From Oehlia diaphana (Eukaryota; Glomeromycota; Glomeromycetes; Glomerales; Glomeraceae): DNA of 64,000 nucleotides. The stretch spans positions 277,896 through 341,895 of the forward strand of contig QZLH01000002.1 in assembly GCA_003833135.1 (NCBI GenBank), given 5' to 3'. Below the pieces are notes generated by a model, which saw only the letters and a program-made list of their open reading frames with translations, searched no databases and was not told the DNA's origin. This document shows positions 54,215 to 64,000 of this stretch, in pieces. Position numbers and translations under genes: made by a program. The stretch's first letter is position 1. Every line of letters starts with the position of its first letter.

Positions 54215-57200
54215 ATGATTGATGAAACTATCGTATACTGCTTAGAGGAAATTGCAATGGAAGGAGCAGAAGGTTCGCATTTGTATTCTTTGATTATTTT
54301 TCTTATATCTTTGTTAATTCGTATATATTCGTTAAAATTATTATACAGTACGTAATAATAAATATTTCGTGTTTATCCCTTTAAATTTCTCGACCGAAAA
54401 AAGGTTGTGAAATTGATCGTTTATGGGTATTCGTACAAGAATTTCTTAATAAACGATGCAAAGAATTCGTAACATTCGATGAACCAGAAATAATGAAACC
54501 AACAATTGACGGAGCATATAAAGAATTCTTTTGGTCACAATTCTCAACTAGTGATAATCTATCATTTTGTATACTGAAGGAAGTTACTTCGGAACAAATT
54601 CAAAAGTCTTCAATAAAAGGCAAGAAAAATACGGCCGCATCATTTAAAACAGTAAATTTCTCTTTGTTCAGTAATTCTACTATTTTATTATTTCGCTATA
54701 TAAAACTTTTGTCTTATTTATATAAATAAAATAGACTGACGAAAAAAATTATCAGACTGTCCAAATCGACAATATGTCTCTTGAAGAAATTAGAACGAAT
54801 TATGGTGACAGATTTCGGATAATGACAACTGAAAAATTTCAAAAAAAAATTTTGTTTGGAATAGTTGATGTAAGTATTTATGATCAACTCTTAATTTTTG
54901 GTTCTGAGCTAAATAAAATATATAATTAATTTAGATATCTCGGCCACTTTCAAATCAAGTTTGGAGGATATTGCAGCATATAGCAAAACATCGTTCTATA
55001 GGTGCTACCCAAGTAGATATGGCAAGACATTTTAATATCGAACCAAAATCTTTTTCCCATTATTTAAAAACACTGTGTAATCTTAAATTAATGTAAGTTA
55101 ATTAATTTATTTATATTAATATTACATTTATTAATTGTTAATAAGAATTATTTTGTTTTAGAGTAAAATTAAAAGTTACTCAAAATGGGATACAGACAAA
55201 TTTGTGCATCTTGTCTGGATGTGCTGCTCAAAATAAAGCATATTCTGGAAAATCTGTATATATACCAACGAGCAAAATCCAAGTATCACAATTAAGTGAT
55301 GACCATGATTCAGCAGATAAAATTGGTGATAATGTTTCATTCAATTCTGAATTAGTAAAAATAAGATTAACAGAGATTCTTGATCAAGCCAAGAATCAGG
55401 TTATGTCTGCAAATGATATGAGGATGGCCTTAGTAAGTTATATACATATCCTAAAAATTATTATTGTTATAAGACAGATTTAAAATATTTTTTTTTTTTT
55501 TCATCATTTCTCTTTTATATTTAGTTTGCAATATCAAATCCGACAAAGAACCAACGACGTTGGTTTAATAACAGAATTGATGAATTGACACAAAATGGGT
55601 ATATCGAAAAAGTGAATGTTCCGAAAAAATCTATGGAAGGACCAATGGAACGATGTTTTAGGCTTGCTAAGAAATACGTGAGAGGCAACAACAACAATAA
55701 TGGTAAAGAAAATTTATTAATACAATCAGATCTTGATATTCTGATATTCGAAAATACCGATATACATTAATACTCGATATAACGATAATATTTTACTTTT
55801 CCACTATACCGGAGAATATAAGATTTTCATATGAATCTCAACATATCGTTATATCGCAGTTTGATTGTAATGCTTTTCATTTTCTTATTTTATTGATATT
55901 TCTAACAGATAAGCGTAAGAACAAATCATCTACCGTAGATACGCCAGAATCTGCGATACCACACTTAGAATCAAATGAAAAGCCATTACAATCTGGCGTT
56001 TTTGTAGATTTACCTTTAGATTGTCAAGTGTATCGTCTAATCCACATGGCTGGCGAACAGGGAATAACCGCAGGAGTATGTCTTCTAAAATTAATTTATT
56101 ATATTAAATCATAATTAAAGAAATTTCTCATTTAGTTTATTATTTTGAATATAAGGAACTTCAATGTATGTTTCGTAACATAAATGACCGTGTCCTAAAC
56201 AAGTCATTAACCGGGCTTGTTATTGATTTACCTCCTGGTTTAAACCGTTTTATTATAAAGCGTGCTGTTGAGTGTAAAGGACGAGAAAGACATTATCGTT
56301 ATTTTTCTCGTGAAGGTTATATGAAATTCGCTGTAGCACATGGTTTAAATTTGGAGGATATAAATCAAATTAACTCTGATGAGGATCGTGATTCTGAATA
56401 TATACATGATCCTCAATGGGGAGTTGAATTATTGCAAGATGGCGAAGAAGAGAAGAATGATGATTTCTTACCTAGTATAAGTACTAGAGAGAGACGTAGA
56501 AAGAAAAAGAATAAAGAGAGGGGAATTATTGAACCACCTAAAATGATTACAACTGTGCCAAAGAAAAGAGGACGACCTAGAAAGTATGATTCTGAAGGAG
56601 AACTCATTAATAAAAAAGAGATTCCAAAAATAGTAGAGGAAAACTCAAATGAAATAACTGATAGTAAGAAGAAGCGTGGTCGTCCACGAAAGGCTGATAA
56701 TATGACGGGAAATAATAAACCTAGCAAGAAGATTGCAAAAGTTGATAATTCAAACTCAGCACATGAACAATCAAATACTACAAGGGTAGTTAAACCAAAA
56801 CCTAAAAAGATGTATACTAAGCGTAAAAAAGTTGATGATAAAATTATAACACATGTTAAAGTAAATATGGATATTCATGAACCTAATGAAGAATCTTCTA
56901 CGGGAATTGTTAATTTACATGAAGAAGAGAATAATACAGTAATGCAGATTGACAATCCTATTATTCCAAATGCTCATGATTCGATTACACAATCTAATGG
57001 TAATTTGAATTTACCTGATCATGAGACAGATGCTGGCATGATTATTGACATTGATCCTGAAAAAGATAATATTTTGGATGATAATAATCTAATTATGGCG
57101 ACATCTCAATATCAACAAACCACAGAATTAAATATTGGAAGTGTTGTAGAATCTTTTAATGATAATAGCCAAGAGATAGATGCTGACTTACAACCAGATG

Positions 57201-60200
57201 ATGCCTCAGTTTCAAAAATTCTTGAGATTTCAAATGAAAAAAATGTACATAATGTTAAGAAAGTACATAAAACAAAAAAGAAGATTCCCCCAGTAATTTC
57301 AATTACTGCATCATTACGAGAAAAGATTATAGAAAATCTTTTGAAAGAGCATAAAGTGTTAGAATGCGGTGCAACGCTTATTAATGCATATCAGGATAAA
57401 ATTAGAGAATATTATAATGGTATGACTTCACACACCACTTCACACACCATTGACAAAAAGACCTTGGCTCGTACTGGAAGTGTTATGGAAAGAAAGGGAT
57501 TATTAAAGCAATATAATATAATATTACCGTCATTAAATGGTAAAGATCAAAATAAACTTTTGTTCCTTAATCCTAAATTATCGCCTGAAAGTCCTGAAGT
57601 AAAAGAATATGTTACTAAACTACAAGATAAAGCTTTACTAGTTGGTAGATCTTATAAAGCAGCTAAAATTGAAGAGTTAGTCGTTGAATTAGAGCCTCTT
57701 TCAGAATTACAGAAACGTATGGCCGCTGAAGCAGCAGCCAATAATTCTGTAAATCTCCTAGCCGATAATCTTATGTCATCTGATCTAAATAATGAGAGTC
57801 AAATCAGTCAATCAAATGCTAACGAAAAAGTACCTAATGACATGTGTTGGTTACATTGTGCTCGTGAGTACGGTTGGATTAATGCTAAGATGATTAGAGC
57901 AAAAATCTTGCATCAATATTTTTTCAACAAAATTAATGATGCAGGTCCATCTGATCCTTGCATCATGAAAGAAGAAAGAATTTTTCAGACAGCAATTCTT
58001 CTCAGAGATCTTCCTCTAGATTTATATCTTAAGCTTGTTGGGCAATTTACTCCAAGTGCAAAATTAACCGATTATATAAGATCAGGACAAAACATGTCAC
58101 TTAGCGTAATTAACCTCCCAAGTGATCTTAGGTTGGAGATTTTTACTGGAAATTATAAATTCAGGCAAAATCTTAAAAAGTTAATTGACATTCTTGTGGC
58201 TTTAAAGTTAATTAAAAAACTTAAACGCGTTTTTGATGGAAGAGGAAATCCGGTTTTAAATATGAAAAAGGCGTTTGTGCCAGATGATGGCGTTGAAGAC
58301 ATTTCGACGAGAAACTATAGTTTACCTCAAAATCTTTTAGCACCTGCATATCAACTTATGTGTAATGTTCAAATGGTGGATTTTTCGTTCCCTGGACCTG
58401 ATAGACCTAATATTGGAGAATACATGCTTGATACTATTGAAAATGTTTCGGTCTATTGGAGTGACTTACAATATGTAGCTCAAAAAAAATTTTCTGAGTC
58501 AACATATAAGAGTGAAGATGATAATGCTAATTCAGATTCAGATTGTCAAGTAGACAGTGAAGATGACGATATGTCCAAACGTAGAAAGAAAGGCAAAGCC
58601 TCTTGTGTCGAAGATGATCCTCTACGATTTATAACTATTGCACGCAATTGGAACTCTGGTTTTCCGCTTAATTCTAAGCAGAAGAAGCAGCTCGAACTTT
58701 ATGTTGATCGAAGAAAATTACAGACGCCATATGAAGATGAGAACAAATGTAGACAAATTGCCCAGGAAATTGGTCTTCCGTTTCAAAAAGTTCGTGCGTA
58801 TTATAAGAAAATTGAAGATAGTTTTGAAATGAAAAATAAAGAGAATAATGTAGCCAAGCAGAAAGAAAGAAGAGGTAAAGTTGCTGAACGATCAAAAAAC
58901 TTTGCCGGGATTGTTTCATCAGCTAAAGGAGAACCTTATTTCAAAAGAAAGAAGAGAGAAAATATGGTTCATAAAGTGTTAAGAAAAACACAGAACGAAA
59001 CTGAAGTGAGCCTCAATAATAATTCTGGCCGTAAAAGTAACCGTGAAAAACTTAAACAAAAAGAATTAGAAGAACTTCATGGTATCGCCGAGGAAGAGAA
59101 CTTGCCAATTATTAATGACGAAGGTATATAATTTTTTTTTTGAATTAATAATTTTAATAATTTTTTTTCTTTTAATGTAATTCGTTAATGACTATTAGAA
59201 CGATTTGAGACTCAATATGAACAATACTCTCAGCGACAACGTCCAGTCTGGGATAAAGAGGAAGATGAATTGCTTTTTTATGCTTATATTATTATTAAAC
59301 ATCGTTCAGCTAAATATAGGTTCTTTTGGAGTCCTGTTACTAAAGTTTTGCCACATAAAACCAGAGAAATGTGTCGGCGTAGATTTAATGTTTTGATGAA
59401 AAATTCGGCCTTTCAAGCACGAGTTTCTAATTATTTGTTGTTTTGGAAAGACATCTATAATGAAGCAATAAAGAAAGGGGACCTAAATGAAGAGGAAGAA
59501 AAACAAATGAAAGACTTTGATATAATTAATCAAATGGAATACTTTAAAAAAATTGTTAAAGAAAGGCCTAAGTAAATATTAATTTTTTGCTTCATCAATT
59601 TCATTCATTTGAACAAAGTAAATAACGTACAATTATAATTTCCTTTATTGAAAAAAAAATAGTGTTACGCGCCCCAAGCCCATAATTCCTCTTCCCAAAG
59701 ATGTTAAAACATTGCAAGAGCATTTTGTTGTAACATATTCGTCACCAAATAGGCATAATCGTGACTTGTACTTTGAAGATAAACTTGGTGGATGTTCATT
59801 ACGACAAAAAATGAAAAAGTTATACGCACATTCGCTTACATACAGGATTCCATACAACAATATCGATTATGTGTTAAAGGAGATAAACAATGAAAAACAA
59901 ATTAAACTTGAATGTATTCAAGCATTGATCAAGGTTTGCATTATTATTTTCTTTCCAACATTCCAACATTCTATTATACGTATTTAATTTTTTTTTTTAT
60001 ACAATAATAGATGATTCTTATGACACCAGAAGATCAATACGATCCTACTCATGCGTTTGCCGTTCTCAATCGTTATGAACCTTATGTTAAAGAAGCAATT
60101 GATCTAGTTAAAGAAACAGGTGCCATAGTTAAAGTTAAAGGAGGAAGCGATAGGAGGATTCCTGGAAGAGGTTTTCATGTTTCTGACAAGTATATATCAT

Positions 60201-61958
60201 TTAATCGAATATTTGTATTATTATTATAATTTATATTTGATTGTATTTCAAAATTATTAGATTTCTATCAGTTATTTCGGGAAAATTGCCAGATAGGATG
60301 TTCTCACAAGCTGTTAACTTCTACAAAAAATTCAAAGAAACCATGATATTTGACCAATTTGCGAATAGTGGAGATATGGCTTGTATATTGGATTTATTAT
60401 CCGCCGGAAAAGTAACAAATGACTCAATATTAAGTGTTTATTATATCAAGCATTTTAAAGTTCGATTAATAATACTTTATATCATTATTAGGTTGCGCTA
60501 TCATTTGCTAATCCAGACGCACCTATTCTTACTAAGAATATTGTGCCAAGTCATCGTAGTAGGAAAATTGGTTAGTGATATTATAATTAATTATATTTGA
60601 TTTTATCAATAACTTGTTTTAAAATACTCATTACTTAATTTTTAACCTTTTAAGATGTTGCAAATCTCAACTTTGATGTTTCGTTGACGCCAAATATTAG
60701 CAGTTCAATTACAAATACCGAAATTGATGACAGTGAATCTAGCAAAAATAATAGCATTTATGGTCAAAAAAGAAACCGATCAGTTGATATAAACATTGTC
60801 TTTAATCAAAAGAGAAAACGTGGAGAGCATTATATAACTGAAGAAAACAACATTTCTAACGATAAAGGAAAATGCGAAAACAACACAATACAAGAAAAAA
60901 ATACCTCAGCTTTCAAAAAAGGACATTTTGACAGTAAGCAATTTTTGAACACAAGAAAAGAGGCTTCTAAAGTACTCAAATTACTACTAGAAAGTTTAGA
61001 TCAAGAATTTAAACGTGACGTTAAGGACGTTTATTATATAATCGAGAATCGCGATAAAATTGGTATATCTCTCGTTTCATTAAAGGTAATAAACAATTTT
61101 ATTAGCGGATGTAATCTTTTATATATTATTCAAGTATTCATATGATTGTTGCGTTGACCATTTTAGAAATATCCGAAATTATCGGAAGAAAATTTATTAC
61201 GTTGCATAAATATTTTGGAGACTAATCATCCAAGTTTAATAATAAAAGTTGGATATAATGCTAGTCGATATGTCTCTAGCATTTATTCGAAGGATTGGTT
61301 TGTTAATACGACTCAAACAACTGCAAATAAATTTAAAAAACAGCGAACAGAAAAAGTTGACATAGAAGAAAAGTCTTATAGTCACAATGTAGAGCTATCA
61401 GATGAATCAAAGACTGAGTCGGTTGAAACATTTGCGCCTCCCAGAATGTGGTACGACATCAATGGAAATTTTATTGAATCGGTGTTCCGAGGTTGTCTTG
61501 AAGCTGTATTGGGGTTAATCTTGCAAAATCCTGGAATATGCGAGGTATCATCCATATTTTGTAATGCTTATTTAAATTCAATACATTTATTCAATTTATT
61601 TATTAAGAATTTACTTTAATTAATTAGGCTGACATTTATCGGAAACTTTCACTAGTTATGTCACGTTGTGAAATCCAAGATGTTTTGGAAGAATTATTGG
61701 ATCGTAAAGGCATTAGAAGAAAATCATTTATCCAACCTCCAAAAGTTACTTTATTTTCGAAGCCAGCCGAATTTAAGGAATGCGGTAAGTTTAATAAATA
61801 TATTTAAGTTGATTCACATCTAATGGTAATTCAAATGTATCCCAATCCTAATTTTAATTTTGATTATAGATGTCAATTCTCTTGATTCAAACAAGATTAC
61901 ATATTATTGGGTAAACGAACATTACTACTTGAAATGCGTTCCCGAAATTATAAATTAG
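54215..61958 (+). CDS. TFC3: TFIIIC largest subunit, B-block-binding (Tfc3/GTF3C1)
   Basis: Seventeen exons: 54215-54272, 54404-54651, 54735-54869, 54935-55092, 55162-55432, 55525-55702, 55909-56075, 56156-59123, 59199-59571, 59663-59933, 60011-60189, 60261-60435, 60492-60570, 60655-61085, 61167-61544, 61628-61784, 61870-61958; 6315 nt, 2104 aa, as long as human GTF3C1. The B-block winged-helix domain is at about 147-205 ([21 protein letters not shown], then [11 protein letters not shown]). More winged helices follow ([23 protein letters not shown]; the 57.3-kb and 57.8-kb parts). Two AT hooks KKRGRPRK lie near residues 545 and 578. A SANT-like segment is near 1410 ([16 protein letters not shown]). 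TFIIIC binds the B box of tRNA genes and recruits TFIIIB and Pol III. Exon 12 uses a weak donor (AGT|GTTTAT). Confidence 0.92.
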
Positions 61959-62239
61959 TGGGTAATAGAAAATGTATAATAACTAAATGAAATCGTTAAC
62001 TATTTAATTTTTTAATAATAATATTTGTTTTTTAATAACGATAAAATGTAAATGAAACAATAAAATTATTTAAATAAATCACAACATTAAGAAGTAAATA
62101 ATCTGTTTATAGCACTAAAATCAAATGAAATTTGATCAAGTCTCTTTAGTTAAAAGTTGAAGAAAAAACTTAGTTTAAAAGCAGAAATCTAACTCATTGT
62201 TAAATTGTTGTGTAAGATAGTATCGAAGAGATTAATGCA
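61959..62239. other. 3' flank of TFC3
   Basis: AT-rich, with an AATAAA-like motif (about 62069, CAATAAAA) suitable for polyadenylation. Nothing else seen. Confidence 0.35.
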
Positions 62240-62660
62240 TCCTCGAAACATAAAGCATCGGAGACTGTTTCAGAATCCATCATGACGTCCTCTGATTTCA
62301 AGCCTATACTTACGAAACAAAACCAGATCCAGAGTTAATTGTCAAATCCGTATTAGAGCATTTCACATACTTGAAATTCCGAAATAGCTTTAAAGAGATT
62401 GATAATTATAATTTTGCATCACCTCAGCCATGGAGCTCACCATGCCCTATCTGCGATGGAGCATGGGAATTATGGATTACATGGCGAATGGTATAAAAAT
62501 GAAACGAAATATTGTCTTGCTTGCTTCACTTCAAGCAATAAATTCAAATTCGCGATTGTGGGTCATGTGAGAAATTATCACCCAGCACAGTACGATATCA
62601 CGTTTGCAAGGAAGCAACAAGCTAATTTTCATTTAGGATTTCGAAAATCACATTAGTATC
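62240..62660 (+). pseudogene. frameshifted remnant with a zinc-binding-like Cys pair
   Basis: Frames in order read TYETKPDPELIVKSVLEHFTYLKF, NYNFASPQPWSSPCPICDGAW, HGNYGLHGEWYKNETKYCLACF and TSSNKFKFAIV. The C-P-I-C pair, the 'GLHGEW' turn and the later C-x2-C resemble a small zinc-binding module (CPxC-----H--GIWG-W------Y-L-C) common in lineage-specific repeat proteins of Rhizophagus. At least one frameshift and several stops break it. Confidence 0.45.
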
Positions 62661-64000
62661 ACGGAAGGCTAGCAGTATAATGCTTCGCTCATACGAAATT
62701 TTTTTATCATTTTAGTTTTAAGTGTAGCCTGTTTTTTTTTTCTCATACAATCAATAAAGCAAAGACCAAATTTACTAGTTATGTGGTTGTGGGAAACATG
62801 TATGCTAATATTTTTTGATCAAGTTTATTGTAACAAAATCATTGTTCCAGAACCCGATAAATGCGCAGTATCATTTATTATGTCTCATGTATCACGGGAA
62901 CAAGCATCAAAATTCTTACATATTTTAACATTACATAATACATATATTAAAATAAAAATAATTTTTATGATATATTCTATTAATTATTACATTTTACTAA
63001 TTTAACATAATTTTTTTTTAATATAATATGTATGTGGTTGATCAGATTTTCGTGATGCAATCATAAATGTATAACAAAATCGATCCTGTGAATTTATATA
63101 AAAAGGTGATGTTCCAGTTAGTGAACCAAAATTACCTTCTTGACCCATGTAACCATATCATCACCCCTCTGCATAATATAAATAAATATTTTATAGCAAG
63201 GGGGTCAGTAGGACTAATCAAACTAATCTAACTATTATTTACATCGTCAATATTATTAATCAAATGAACTTGTATATTCTGCAAATTAATAACAAGGTAC
63301 GTTGGTTTTATTGCTTAGCTAGCTTCTAAAAGAACATTACCACGATGTTAATCAATTTTTCTGGCTCTACTCTATAGATGCTCAAAGTCAAAGCGGACAT
63401 ATTACCATTCCTGATCTTTAATATATTTGGGAGATCCTTAACCTATACCTCCAGGTATAGGTTATTATCCTATACCCCTTTTCCTTAAATATGATTGGTT
63501 AAAATTGAAATTATCAGCCAAAAAATTTATTGGATATTTTTTTTGTGCAATATTTGTCTTGGAAATATTTTTCATTTGCGCAAAAAAAATGCAAAACTTC
63601 AAAAAATATTTTAATTTCATATTTAATTAAATTTAATAAAAAATAAAATACAAAAATTTTTATAAAAAATCAAGAAATACTTTTATTCATTATAAATATT
63701 CAAGTTAATTGATATCAGTAGAACTACTAAACAATTTTATGAATTGACAAAATAACTAAAGACTAAAGTGCTGAAATTATGTTACAAAATAAAAAAATAT
63801 ACATGCGTTGTAACCCTTGAGATCAGGATAATCACGTGACCGGATGAATTAAGGACCGAACGGAATAAGGATAATTATTTAACCGATAAAAGAATGTTTA
63901 ACCGGAATAATTGGAGGAAATAGTATTATAGTTACACAGGATTTATTTATAATTAGTTATTTATATTTATAGTTTAGTTATTTATAGTTTAGTTATTATT
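62661..64000. other. terminal gene-free region
   Basis: A 74-codon open frame at 62781-63005 has no recognisable features. Two inverted repeats occur: GGTGATG/CATCACC (about 63106-63170) and the hairpin at 63439-63464. Otherwise AT-rich without signals. Confidence 0.4.
63439..63464. repeat. perfect 12-bp inverted repeat, 2-nt spacer
   Basis: TAACCTATACCT, CC, AGGTATAGGTTA. A third partial copy (CCTATACC) follows at 63469-63476. It could be a protein-binding palindrome or the core of a small element. Confidence 0.6.

Noticed and set aside
62781..63005. 74-codon plus-strand ORF
   Set aside because: No domain, no upstream signals and AT-rich composition; not enough support for a gene.
1..64000. 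tRNA, rRNA or CRISPR features
   Set aside because: No cloverleaf with a GGTTCGAATC-type T arm, no rRNA segment and no regularly spaced repeat array was found on reading both strands.

Overview
The window looks like nuclear DNA of an arbuscular mycorrhizal fungus, most likely Rhizophagus or a close relative (Glomeromycotina). It is very AT-rich. Genes carry short GT-AG introns, mostly 50-100 nt. The families present (F-box proteins, zinc-ribbon kinases, Argonaute, Crinkler-like remnants, MYND/beta-helix proteins) are ones that are expanded in this lineage. The organism call is an inference from gene content; no rRNA or tRNA was seen.

Layout. 1-2.8 kb: a hAT-type MITE and relics. 2.8-14 kb: three minus-strand genes, namely a focadhesin/RST1 homologue (10 exons, 1927 aa), a patatin-type triacylglycerol lipase (5 exons, 707 aa) and a DUF7918-like protein (3 exons, 399 aa). 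14.5-38 kb: an accessory block bounded by two inverted, intronless paralogues (beta-helix plus DUF4470-like plus MYND). Between them lie a decayed Crinkler-like gene, a decayed kinase, an SSS-family transporter with an intronic TPP riboswitch, ELP3, an intact zinc-ribbon kinase, three orphan copies of the paralogue promoter, and a second decayed Crinkler-like gene. 38-52 kb: F-box gene, intronless Argonaute, small terminal-inverted-repeat elements, RFT1 and a second F-box gene. 52.8-62 kb: a CREG-like secreted protein and a 17-exon TFIIIC largest subunit (2104 aa). 62-64 kb: relics and hairpins.

The most interesting system is the transporter at 22.1-24.4 kb. Its first intron holds a textbook TPP aptamer (P1-P5, CTGAGA and GCGTAGGGAA cores). 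Upstream of it is a second, strong 5' splice site that is complementary to two aptamer strands. This predicts a thiamine-sensing alternative-splicing switch: low TPP masks the decoy donor and gives the full transporter; high TPP exposes the donor and gives a truncated ORF. The fit with the related Candida DUR31 thiamin transporter, and with the thiamine auxotrophy reported for AM fungi, makes this a candidate vitamin-uptake control point in the symbiont.

The spliced models were built by hand. All multi-exon genes close with intact phase from start to stop, which supports the boundaries; a one-base slip at an individual junction remains possible.
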